In this document: one piece after another, positions 8,323 through 15,348 of the stretch | How the letters are laid out: each line of letters opens with the position of its first letter | How positions within the stretch are numbered: position 1 is the first letter of the stretch | Assembly: GCA_905234475.1 (NCBI GenBank) | Contig: CAJOHX010000008.1 | Coordinates: 46,580 to 110,579 of the forward strand | Source of the DNA: an uncultured Bacteroidales bacterium | GTDB taxonomy: Bacteria > Bacteroidota > Bacteroidia > Bacteroidales > UBA932 | Direction: 5' to 3' | Length of the DNA: 64,000 nt | Notes under the pieces: generated by a model | Databases searched by the model: none | The model's input: only the letters and a program-made list of their open reading frames with translations | Told to the model about the DNA's origin: nothing | Position numbers and translations under genes: made by a program

Positions 8323-9311
8323 TTCACGCGGAGTTTCTTGCCAAGCTTGAGAATCGTGTTGCGGTTGATCCCGTTCAGGGCACAAAGCGTATTGACCGTC
8401 GTATGATACTTGACGGCGAGGCCGGAAAGGGTGTCGCCGGACACGATCGTATGGTACTGCGCGGAACCGTCGGCAGGCGGGGGAGGAGCGGTCTGCGTAC
8501 CGGAGGAGGACGTGTTCTTCTGCGTGCTCGTCTCCAGGGCCTTGAGGTCGGGAATGGTCACGCGGGAAGGCGTCACGGCCCGCCAGGAACCGCCCTCAGC
8601 CAGCACCAGGCGCTCCTGCTGCGCCGGGGCGCTCAGGGCTCCTGTACTGTCCACCAGCGCCCAGCTGCCGTCGGCAAACAGGATGATGCGGCGGTCGGCA
8701 GGGGAGAGGGAGAGCGTATCGGGACGGACGACCTTGTCCAGCGCCTCAGAGAGCGCCGCAATGGCCGAAGAATCAACAACTTCCGGCAGGAAATCCGGGA
8801 GGATGCGCCGGGCCCCCAGGAAGCGCTGCTTATAATAGGTCTCCTGCAGATTGTTGACCTGGATGCCGCCCTTCACCGCGGCATGGATGAAGGAGAAATT
8901 GGTCCCCGTGCTGTCCATGCCGATGAAGATGCCGGCATGGCCCATGCGGCGCGTGTTGGGGCGCGAGCCGAAGATCAGGATATCGCCTTTCTGAAGGTCG
9001 GAAAGGTTGCCCAGCACCTCGCGGCCGTCCTTGGCCTGCGCGGGCACCGTACGGCCCAGCTTGTAGCCGAATTTGTTGAAAACATACTTGGTGAAGCCCG
9101 TGCAGTCGAAGACCTTAGGTCCGTTGCCGGCATGCCGGTAGGGCTTGCCGAGGTGCTGGCGCGCCTCTTCAATGATGCGGTCCGCCAGCTCCGAGGCCGT
9201 CACGCTGACGCTGTCAGCGGGAGATGAACCACTCGCTGACGGTCCTTGCGCCAGAACCCTTGATACCGGGCATACGAGGCAGCCAATCAACAAAATACTT
9301 AGGAGCTTCAT
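8319..9311 (-). CDS. NlpC/P60 peptidoglycan endopeptidase with C-terminal LysM
   Basis: The 330-residue exported protein has a signal peptide ending near residue 22, then an NlpC/P60 domain with C70 (FDCTGF), H125 (MGHAGIFIG) and H143 (FIHAA) as the catalytic Cys-His-polar triad. A low-complexity Ser/Thr/Pro linker near 265-280 leads to a LysM repeat (about 285-330: HTIVSGDTLSGLA...LGKKLRVK). It should bind peptidoglycan through LysM and cut peptide stems. Its first 98 bases overlap the end of the beta-propeller gene in another frame, yet both readings look genuine, since one encodes a clean signal peptide and the other conserved propeller strands. The esterase gene overlaps its stop. Confidence 0.88.
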   Translation of the reverse strand: MKLLSILLIGCLVCPVSRVLAQGPSASGSSPADSVSVTASELADRIIEEARQHLGKPYRHAGNGPKVFDCTGFTKYVFNKFGYKLGRTVPAQAKDGREVLGNLSDLQKGDILIFGSRPNTRRMGHAGIFIGMDSTGTNFSFIHAAVKGGIQVNNLQETYYKQRFLGARRILPDFLPEVVDSSAIAALSEALDKVVRPDTLSLSPADRRIILFADGSWALVDSTGALSAPAQQERLVLAEGGSWRAVTPSRVTIPDLKALETSTQKNTSSSGTQTAPPPPADGSAQYHTIVSGDTLSGLAVKYHTTVNTLCALNGINRNTILKLGKKLRVK

Positions 9312-10647
9312 GGTAGACGATCTTGAAAATATCCACGGCGTTGCCGGCAGCGTCGCGCGCCTGCGAAGTCGTAAACACGTAGCGGCCGTCCCGGGAAATG
9401 TCCAGGCCGACCGGATAGGAGTCTGCCGGCACAGTGCCGATAAGCTTCATGCTCTCGGCATCCACGATGGCCAGGCAACTGCTGAAATTGCACGCAGCGA
9501 AGACGTAGCGCCCGTCAGGGGAGAGCTCGATGGTACGGGCACCGGCAGGAACCTTGCAATTGATCCAGCCGGTCACGCGCACCAGCTTGTGCTTGTCGCC
9601 GTCCAGCACTGAAATCTGCTCCAGGAGGTCTTCCAGGCCTATCCGCTGGATATAGCCGCTGCGGTTGATGCTGCAGTACAGGTAGCCGTTCTTGATCACG
9701 AGGTGCCGCAGGCTCGGCATCGCACCCGTGGCGCGGCCCAGGTAGCGGTTTTCGGTTAGGTCGATCACTGCAATGCCGCCACCACCGCCCATACAGCCAA
9801 CCAGCAGATAGCGGCCGTCAGGCGTAAAAACGGTACCGCGAAGGCAATAGCCGCTGTTGACGTCGCGGTCCACCTTCTGCGTCAGGCTGAAATTCAGCTT
9901 CAGCTCATAATCCACCACCAGCGAGGTGATGTAGTGCCAGTCGGCAGGGGAGGGACTGGAAATGTCCAGCAGGCCGACGGTATTGTTGCCCCAATGGGTC
10001 ACCGCGAGGCGCGTCCCGTCCGGGGAAGTGGCCACCATCTTGGGCAGGGGCCCCGTCTCAAACAGGCGGATGATCTCGTCCGTGGACGTGTCGATCACCG
10101 CCATGGCGGAAGGCTCCTGGGCATTCAGGTCGTAATTCCTTCTGTAATAAGGGATCCAGAGGTAACGACCGTCGTGCGAAAAAGTGCTCTCCACGGGCTT
10201 GCCGCTGAATCTTTCCGTGTGCTCATAGACGTGGTTGAAGTGGAAAAGACCGCTCTCAGGGGCCCATAAGGCCGCATTATTCTCGTCGAATTTATGCGGA
10301 ATCACCTTCAGTTTTTCGCCCGTACGGAAGTCGTATACGACCGTTTTTTCGCCTTCGAGCGAATTGACGTAGTATTTCTTGCCCGAAGGGTGGAAATTGA
10401 CGGATTTCGGCGAATGGATGTCGCGGTCGAGCGTCTCGACCTCGCTGTAGGAATACTGCTGCTTGCGCGTCAGGAACGTGACCTGCAGTCCGCCGCCGGA
10501 CCAGACATTGCCGATCTGCGGATGCACCACCGGCGGATGGGACGTGCCCGAAGTCTCTACGGAGTTGACATCCGCCTCCTGGGCAAAAGCCGTAAAAGAA
10601 CCTGCCAGCAGCAGGGGAATCAGGAATCGACGGACGTTACTTAACAT
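9214..10647 (-). CDS. Exported YVTN-type beta-propeller protein
   Basis: The 477-residue protein begins at the ATG 10645-10647 with a signal peptide (LIPLLLAGSFTAFAQ). It is built of repeated propeller blades: SVNFHPSGKKYYVNSLEG, MVATSPDGTRLAVTH, GTVFTPDGRYLLVG, ELSPDGRYVFAACNF and DISRDGRYVFTTS are successive blade motifs. These YVTN/lactonase-like propellers usually act as periplasmic binding or scaffold domains. No catalytic metal site is obvious, so the function is open. The start overlaps the upstream acyltransferase by 11 bp and the end overlaps the NlpC/P60 gene by 98 bp, suggesting coupled translation of an envelope operon. Confidence 0.75.
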   Translation of the reverse strand: MLSNVRRFLIPLLLAGSFTAFAQEADVNSVETSGTSHPPVVHPQIGNVWSGGGLQVTFLTRKQQYSYSEVETLDRDIHSPKSVNFHPSGKKYYVNSLEGEKTVVYDFRTGEKLKVIPHKFDENNAALWAPESGLFHFNHVYEHTERFSGKPVESTFSHDGRYLWIPYYRRNYDLNAQEPSAMAVIDTSTDEIIRLFETGPLPKMVATSPDGTRLAVTHWGNNTVGLLDISSPSPADWHYITSLVVDYELKLNFSLTQKVDRDVNSGYCLRGTVFTPDGRYLLVGCMGGGGGIAVIDLTENRYLGRATGAMPSLRHLVIKNGYLYCSINRSGYIQRIGLEDLLEQISVLDGDKHKLVRVTGWINCKVPAGARTIELSPDGRYVFAACNFSSCLAIVDAESMKLIGTVPADSYPVGLDISRDGRYVFTTSQARDAAGNAVDIFKIVYHEAPKYFVDWLPRMPGIKGSGARTVSEWFISR

Positions 10648-11800
10648 AATATAAATTGTGTAACTTCTTGGCGTCAATCGGACCGGCATAGATTCCGAGG
10701 AAGATCTTCGTCAGTTCCGAGCGGTCCAGGCGACGCTCCAGTTTCCCTAGTTTGTGGTCAATATAACTCTCGAACGCCTGCAGGTCTTCCGGACTGTACA
10801 GGCCGGCGTCGGCAAACTCGTGCTTGCCGTACAGCAGGTCATGCGCCATGTAATTCGTCTTCCACAGCCTGTAGCCGTCGATGATGCGCAGATCCAGCGC
10901 ATGACGGATCGCCTGGTAGCGGTCGTTCTTCGTGCATTTCGCCGCTTCGGCAATCTCCTCCGCCGTCAGCGGCTCGCCGATTTCCAGGTGGATATGTCCC
11001 TTCTGCTGGCGGATTCCGGTCAGGATGCTGTGCAGGTCCTCCTTCGGCTTCTTCTTGTACGGACCTTCGCGGCGCAGCAGCAATTCACGCGCCTTGCGGG
11101 AATCGCAGGTCTCATATTCATAGGAAATGCTCAGCGGGACGATGTTCAGCTCCAGGAAATTCGCTTCAAACCCCTTCGACCCGCTCATGTCAAACATCTT
11201 CAGCAGACCCTGCTCGGTGGTGTCCAGGCCGTTTTTCGTGCGGCCTTCGCGCTGCGCGATCCAGATCGACGCGCGCCCCGAAACAATGCTCTCGCGGATA
11301 TAATTCGACAGCCGCTGCGAACTCAGATACAGCTCGCGGGCCTTGATGCCGCGGATGACCTTGATCATGCGGTTGGACCGCATAAGATCCTCTATTAACC
11401 TATTAGATAATAAGTTAGAGCCTACGCAGATCTCTGTGAGAGGCAACCCGGCACACTTCAGCGAATACTGGATCAGCGCCGGGTCCAGGACGATGTCGCG
11501 ATGGTTGGAAATCGCCAGGAAACGCCCCGGAACGGCCTTCAGATGCTCCATCCCCCCGCAGGTAAAGCCGGCGGAAGTAGCGCCGATGATGGACTCGACG
11601 ACATCGGACATGACCTCGTCCTGGAACTGGTCCACGGTGGTAATCCGGCGCAGCCTGCGCTTCAGTGTATTGGCGGGCTGGTCCGGGAAAAGGTACTTCG
11701 AGATGCTGGGGATCATCGGGTGCCGCGACACGCGGCCCAGGGCTTTCTCCGCCTCGGCATCCGTGTATGGCCTGATGTCTTCGAATTCGTTCTCGATCAT
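10637..11800 (-). CDS. Glycerol-3-phosphate acyltransferase family (PlsC-like) protein
   Basis: The 387-residue protein has the acyltransferase signature NHRDIVLD (H100, D106), a Bacteroidota variant of the NHx4D motif, followed by a second motif region around IWIAQREGRTKNG and VPLSISYEYE. It likely transfers acyl groups to lysophosphatidate or another lipid acceptor at the inner membrane; the exact acceptor is unknown. The ATG at 11800 is supported by a TATCTTTG box at 11807-11814. A TTG three codons upstream lies inside that box and is unlikely to be used. It heads the operon running down to 7498. Confidence 0.75.
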   Translation of the reverse strand: MIENEFEDIRPYTDAEAEKALGRVSRHPMIPSISKYLFPDQPANTLKRRLRRITTVDQFQDEVMSDVVESIIGATSAGFTCGGMEHLKAVPGRFLAISNHRDIVLDPALIQYSLKCAGLPLTEICVGSNLLSNRLIEDLMRSNRMIKVIRGIKARELYLSSQRLSNYIRESIVSGRASIWIAQREGRTKNGLDTTEQGLLKMFDMSGSKGFEANFLELNIVPLSISYEYETCDSRKARELLLRREGPYKKKPKEDLHSILTGIRQQKGHIHLEIGEPLTAEEIAEAAKCTKNDRYQAIRHALDLRIIDGYRLWKTNYMAHDLLYGKHEFADAGLYSPEDLQAFESYIDHKLGKLERRLDRSELTKIFLGIYAGPIDAKKLHNLYYVK

Positions 11801-11806
11801 AGCGAA

Positions 11807-11814
11807 CAAAGATA
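11807..11814 (-). promoter_or_regulatory. Minus-7 box for the acyltransferase operon
   Basis: TATCTTTG on the minus strand ends 6 nt before the ATG at 11800. A TTTG matching the minus-33 element lies exactly 20 bp upstream (11835-11838), inside the end of queA. Transcription would start at or near the start codon. Confidence 0.7.
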
Positions 11815-11819
11815 CACAA

Positions 11820-13025
11820 TCAGCGGCGGAAAAGCAAAGATGAATCGCCGTAACTCAGGAAACGGAAATCATGCGTGAGGGCATAGTCGTAAATGGTGTG
11901 CCAGTCCCCGCCCACAAAGGCGGAAATCAGCAGCAGCAGCGTACTCTGCGGCTGGTGGAAATTGGTCACCATGGCATCCACCACACGGAACTGGAAGCCC
12001 GGCACGATGATGATGCGCGTACCAACCTTCAGATCCTTCAAGTCATTGTCGTCCAGATACTTGATCAGCGCATCAAACGCTTCTTCCCGCGACGCGGAAT
12101 AGGCACGGGTATAGGGAGCCCACTGCTCCACATCCGCCGGTGCACCCTCCTCCAGGCAACGGACACCCACATAATAGAGCGACTCCAGCGTGCGGACGGA
12201 CGTCGTCCCGACGGCCACGACCGGACGGTCTCCCGCGCGCAGGCGCGTGAGCAGCTCGCGGCTCACCACAAACGGCTCCCGGTGCATGGGGTGCTCGGAC
12301 ACGAGCGAACTCTTGACCGGCAGGAAGGTCCCGGCCCCGACATGAAGGCAGACATTCTCGATATCAATGCCTTTAGCAGCAATCTCGTCCAGCACGCGCT
12401 GCGTGAAATGGAGCCCCGCCGTAGGCGCCGCCACGGATCCGCGAATATGTGCGTACAGCGTCTGGTAGCGCTCGAGGTCAATCGCCTCCGTGTCACGGTT
12501 CAGGTACGGTGGAATGGGCACCCGCCCGCACAGTTCAAGCACACGCGAAAAGGGAATGCCCCCCTGCCAGCTGAACTCCACGACGCCCACCTGGCCTTCC
12601 CGGCCCAGCAGGCGCGCCTGGGGACGGATCTCGTCAAATTCAGGCCCCTGCGCGTCCAGGGACAGGATCTCATCCGCCTTTAGGCGCTTGGCATTGCCGA
12701 TCACGCACTTCCAGCGGCAGCACTGCGTGGCCGCGAAATTCAGATTGTATTCCGCCGGCGTATCCGGCTCCAGGCAGAAGATCTCGATATGGGCGCCGGT
12801 CGGACGGCGGAAAAACAGCCGCGCCGGAACGACCTTCGTATCATTGAACACCATCAGGCTGCCGGCAGGCAGCTCCTCGGCGAGATTTCGGAATATGCGC
12901 TCACGGACAGAACCCTCCCGGTAAATCAGCAATTTCGACGCATCACGCTCGGGAAGGGGGTATTTTGCAATTCTCGCGTCAGGGAGCGGATAGGAAAAAT
13001 CTTCAATTCGAATCTCTGGAATCAT
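11820..13025 (-). CDS. queA: tRNA preQ1(34) S-adenosylmethionine ribosyltransferase-isomerase
   Basis: The 401-residue protein matches QueA, which adds the ribosyl part of AdoMet to 7-aminomethyl-7-deazaguanine in tRNA during queuosine synthesis. Family motifs run in order: PLPDARIAKYPLPERDASKLL near the N terminus, VFNDTKVVPARLFF, AAPTAGLHFT, HVGAGTFLPVKS, VGTTSVRTLES and the C-terminal NFHQPQSTLLLLISAFVG. It is slightly longer than the E. coli enzyme. A TACCTTTG box ends only 4 nt before the ATG. No other queuosine genes are in the window. Confidence 0.93.
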   Translation of the reverse strand: MIPEIRIEDFSYPLPDARIAKYPLPERDASKLLIYREGSVRERIFRNLAEELPAGSLMVFNDTKVVPARLFFRRPTGAHIEIFCLEPDTPAEYNLNFAATQCCRWKCVIGNAKRLKADEILSLDAQGPEFDEIRPQARLLGREGQVGVVEFSWQGGIPFSRVLELCGRVPIPPYLNRDTEAIDLERYQTLYAHIRGSVAAPTAGLHFTQRVLDEIAAKGIDIENVCLHVGAGTFLPVKSSLVSEHPMHREPFVVSRELLTRLRAGDRPVVAVGTTSVRTLESLYYVGVRCLEEGAPADVEQWAPYTRAYSASREEAFDALIKYLDDNDLKDLKVGTRIIIVPGFQFRVVDAMVTNFHQPQSTLLLLISAFVGGDWHTIYDYALTHDFRFLSYGDSSLLFRR

Positions 13026-13029
13026 GTTG

Positions 13030-13037
13030 CAAAGGTA
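13030..13037 (-). promoter_or_regulatory. Minus-7 box for queA
   Basis: TACCTTTG on the minus strand ends 4 nt before the queA ATG (13023-13025), so the transcript would begin at or inside the start codon and have essentially no leader. Confidence 0.7.
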
Positions 13038-13436
13038 CTGCTTTTTACCGGGTCGGCAAGCGAGAAAGTTGTATACATTTGTAAATATCTCGATGAGAAA
13101 TGTGAAGTTTACAAAATATTTATCAACAGGTAAACCGCCCTGTCAATAAGTCCGATAAGAAAAAGTGATAGCCTTAAAACAATTGAGTTAGATATCAGAA
13201 ACCCAATATATTATAAAATTCTACTAAAGTGTTTAAATATGTTGGAACTCCCCTATTACCCCCATTTTCCGGGTTTCCAGAAAAAATATTCGAAAAATCT
13301 AAATCACTTATTAATGGAATATCAGATAGTTAAATAATATTACCTCAAAATTTGTTTCATGCACTTTATGAACAATCCATTAACAATTCATTAACAGTTG
13401 CCATTTGTAACACTTGAAAAAGTGACGGGAACTTAT
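13038..13436. other. AT-rich intergenic region between queA and the XRE regulator
   Basis: About 400 bp without a gene, far richer in A and T than its surroundings. Near the XRE gene it holds an 11-bp tandem repeat (CATTAACAATT at 13378-13388, CATTAACAGTT at 13389-13399) and a short inverted repeat CACTT-gaaa-AAGTG (13411-13424). A TTATCAACA at about 13121 resembles a DnaA box but is isolated. I see no tRNA, no convincing small open frame and no clear structured RNA. Confidence 0.55.
13378..13424. promoter_or_regulatory. Candidate operator upstream of the XRE regulator
   Basis: Two head-to-tail 11-bp copies with one difference (13378-13399) put identical bases on the same helix face, and are followed by the inverted repeat CACTT/AAGTG. 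Both lie just upstream of, or overlapping, the minus-33 position of the XRE promoter, a common arrangement for autoregulation. Binding is inferred. Confidence 0.4.
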
Positions 13437-13444
13437 TACTTTTG
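13437..13444 (+). promoter_or_regulatory. Minus-7 box for the XRE regulator
   Basis: TACTTTTG ends 20 nt before the ATG at 13465, and a TTG minus-33 element lies at 13414-13416 with a 20-bp spacer. The minus-33 element sits inside the CACTT/AAGTG inverted repeat. Confidence 0.65.
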
Positions 13445-13464
13445 TAAACAATTCGTTTAGATTT

Positions 13465-13911
13465 ATGAACAAGCGTCTCCAACAGTTTCTCGCCGCTGAA
13501 AACATCAGCCAGGCCCAGTTTGCCGACACAATCGGCGTCGCACGCGCCAGCATCTCCCATATTCTGGCCGGACGCAACAAACCAGGCTTCGATTTTATCG
13601 AAAGCACGGCCCGCCACTTCCCTGCCCTCAATCTGGAATGGCTGATCACGGGCCGCGGCCGCATGTACAATGGCGCAAAAACGGCCTCAGACGCCCCTGT
13701 AGACCCGATTTCTCCCCTGCCGTCCCCCGACGGGGAGACCTTGTTCACGAGCCCCGAAAACCGCCCGGAAACCGTCCCTCAGACCTCCCCCGCCCCGCAA
13801 TTTGCATCAAGAAACACTCTAGATAATTTTATACAATCTCCTGCCAAACAAAAAGTTATCTCTAAAATAATCATCTACTACTCCGACAACTCCTTTCAGG
13901 AAATCTACTAA
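13465..13911 (+). CDS. XRE-family helix-turn-helix regulator
   Basis: The 148-residue protein has an N-terminal Cro/C1-type HTH (about 1-62: QAQFADTIGVARASISHILAGRNKPG and the WLITGRGRMYN stretch), a Pro/Ser-rich linker (70-110) and a conserved C-terminal tail (VISKIIIYYSDNSFQEIY) typical of a Bacteroidales regulator family of unknown target. The tail ending Y-stop is complete, so the gene is not truncated. Repeats just upstream of its promoter suggest autoregulation. It is followed by a nested palindrome (13914-13979). Confidence 0.8.
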   Translation: MNKRLQQFLAAENISQAQFADTIGVARASISHILAGRNKPGFDFIESTARHFPALNLEWLITGRGRMYNGAKTASDAPVDPISPLPSPDGETLFTSPENRPETVPQTSPAPQFASRNTLDNFIQSPAKQKVISKIIIYYSDNSFQEIY

Positions 13912-13913
13912 TA

Positions 13914-13979
13914 ACCGCCAGCCGGTTGGAATACCCGCTGAGCGGGAAGCGAAGCGGGTATTGCCAAGCGGCTGGCGGT
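13914..13979. repeat. Nested inverted repeat (REP-like palindrome or terminator)
   Basis: Outer arms ACCGCCAGCCG (13914-13924) and CGGCTGGCGGT (13969-13979) pair perfectly, and inside them AATACCCGCT (13930-13939) pairs with AGCGGGTATT (13953-13962). CCCGCT (13934-13939) can instead pair with the adjacent AGCGGG (13941-13946), so two alternative cruciforms exist. There is no following T run, so it is either a factor-independent stop without a U tract, a REP-type element or a regulatory structure. It starts 3 bp after the XRE stop. Confidence 0.7.
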
Positions 13980-13997
13980 ATTATGGTAAATAATGAG

Positions 13998-14005
13998 TAT
14001 ATTTG
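13998..14005 (+). promoter_or_regulatory. Minus-7 box for the PyrD-like gene
   Basis: TATATTTG ends 7 nt before the ATG at 14013. It argues against the in-frame upstream ATG at 13983, which would lie outside the transcript. Confidence 0.65.
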
Positions 14006-14012
14006 TCCTGTT

Positions 14013-14852
14013 ATGGGATTATATAGCTTGGTTGTCAAACCGTTTGTACGGAAGAATGATATCGAGAAGGCGTCGAAGATCGCCCTCCGGTACTTCGAAA
14101 TCATCGAGAAGGTGCCCCTGGGGCGGACCCTCAGCCGCTGGATCCACAACAACCGCCCCGTCGGCCTGCAGCGCGAAGTCTTCGGACTCCCCTTCTACAA
14201 CCCCGTCGGCCTGGGCGCCGGCCTGGACATCCACGGCGAGCTCTACAACGACCTTAACAACCTGGGATTCAGCTTTGTAGAGATTGGCCCGATGGGCGCA
14301 GAAGGCGTCCGGCGGGCCGTGCGGCACATCCAGGAAGACCCGCAGAACGACATTCTGGGATGCTGCATCGACCGGGACTTCCTGACGGCCTTCACCCTCG
14401 CATACGACTTCTGCGACTTCTTCGTCATCGACCTCTCCGAACAGCCCGGCACGGACATCCTGGACGCCCTGATGGACACCCGCATGGCCGAAGACGCCTA
14501 CAAGCCCGTCGTCCTCAAACTGCCCAAAGAGATTTCCCCCACGGAAATCGCCGAAATCCTCGATTACAGCCTGATGAACGGCATCGACGGGATCGAGGCC
14601 CGCAGCATCGAACAAGTCCGCCAAATCGCCTCGGAAGGTGGCGGACGCATCCCGATCATCGCCAACTGCCACATCGAATCCCCCGCCCAGGCCGCCGAAG
14701 CCCTCGAAGCGGGCGCCTCCCTGGTGGAAGTCCGCAACGGCCTGGTGCGCCAGGGCCCCAAATTCGTCGGCGACATCCTCAAATACCTGCTCAGCCGTAC
14801 CAAAAATGAAAGAACCGGTCCAAAATCAAATCGGAACGCTGCTGAAAGCTAG
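14013..14852 (+). CDS. Divergent dihydroorotate dehydrogenase-like (class 2 PyrD-like) protein
   Basis: The 279-residue protein has the overall order of a class 2 flavin dehydrogenase: an N-terminal membrane-association stretch, NPVGLGAGLDIHGE (family: NPvGLAAGfDKnge), FSFVEIGPMG, a KLPKEISPTEIAEI strand, and a C-terminal IANCHIESPAQAAEALEAGASLVEVRNGLVRQGP like the FMN-phosphate end of PyrD. The catalytic-site motif (SSPNTPGLR in class 2 enzymes) is replaced by DLSEQPGTD, the lysine after the GLDKD position is missing, and the chain is 40-60 residues shorter than usual. Activity on dihydroorotate is therefore doubtful. The promoter supports the start at 14013. Its last 47 bases overlap pncC. 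Confidence 0.6.
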   Translation: MGLYSLVVKPFVRKNDIEKASKIALRYFEIIEKVPLGRTLSRWIHNNRPVGLQREVFGLPFYNPVGLGAGLDIHGELYNDLNNLGFSFVEIGPMGAEGVRRAVRHIQEDPQNDILGCCIDRDFLTAFTLAYDFCDFFVIDLSEQPGTDILDALMDTRMAEDAYKPVVLKLPKEISPTEIAEILDYSLMNGIDGIEARSIEQVRQIASEGGGRIPIIANCHIESPAQAAEALEAGASLVEVRNGLVRQGPKFVGDILKYLLSRTKNERTGPKSNRNAAES

Positions 14853-15288
14853 CGGAAATACCCTCAGCGCCGCCGAATCCTGCACGGGCGGCCAGATATC
14901 CCACCTGCTCACGACCGTGTCTGGATCCTCCGCCTACTATCTCGGATCCGTGACCTCCTACGCTGTCGCGGTCAAGGAGAAAGTCCTCGGTGTCTCCCAC
15001 AGGATTGTCGTAGAAAAAGGACTCGTCAGCAGCGAGGTCGCGGCCGCCATGGCCGAGGGTGTCCGCGCCCTTCTCGGCAGCACCTATTCCGTCGCGACGA
15101 CAGGCCTCGCAGAGGGCGGCGACGAGTTCGGCAACCCGGAAGGAACGGTTTGGATCGCCGTGAGCGGACCCGCCGGCACCGTGACCAGAAAATACTGGTG
15201 CGACCTCGGCCGGAAAGCCAATATCCGCCGCTTCGCGACCGTCGCACTGCAGTTTTTGAAGAAATATATCGAATCGAGCCTTAAATAA
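14806..15288 (+). CDS. pncC: Nicotinamide-nucleotide amidohydrolase / CinA C-terminal domain protein
   Basis: The 160-residue stand-alone CinA C-terminal domain has AAESCTGG (22-29), VSGSSAYYLGSVTSYA, KEKVLGVS and VATTGLAEGGDEFGNPEGTVWIAV near 97-119. Family members deamidate nicotinamide mononucleotide to nicotinate mononucleotide in NAD salvage. The N-terminal ADP-ribose pyrophosphatase half of full CinA is absent, as in E. coli PncC. The ATG at 14806 overlaps the end of the PyrD-like gene by 47 bp; a longer in-frame extension upstream is compositionally a shadow of that gene. A terminator hairpin follows. Confidence 0.85.
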   Translation: MKEPVQNQIGTLLKASGNTLSAAESCTGGQISHLLTTVSGSSAYYLGSVTSYAVAVKEKVLGVSHRIVVEKGLVSSEVAAAMAEGVRALLGSTYSVATTGLAEGGDEFGNPEGTVWIAVSGPAGTVTRKYWCDLGRKANIRRFATVALQFLKKYIESSLK

Positions 15289-15300
15289 TGATAACCAGCG

Positions 15301-15343
15301 AATAAAACAAAAGAGTTAACAATTGTAACAACTTTGTTTTATT
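15301..15343. terminator. Bidirectional terminator between pncC and the DUF2807 gene
   Basis: AATAAAACAAA (15301-15311) and TTTGTTTTATT (15333-15343) form an 11-bp stem extended by imperfect GTTAAC/GTAAC pairing. Both flanks are A/T-rich, so either strand reads as a hairpin with U-rich tail. It lies between two convergent genes and is the only clear terminator of its kind at a convergent junction here. Confidence 0.7.
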
Positions 15344-15348
15344 ACCGA

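Noticed and set aside
13117..13132. DnaA-box-like TTATCAACA in the AT-rich gap before the XRE gene
   Set aside because: A single site with a mismatch to TTATCCACA and no cluster, dnaA or dnaN nearby; not enough for an origin.
13914..13979. Nested palindrome as a CRISPR repeat or tRNA
   Set aside because: There is only one unit, no spacers, no cas gene, and the stems do not fit a cloverleaf.
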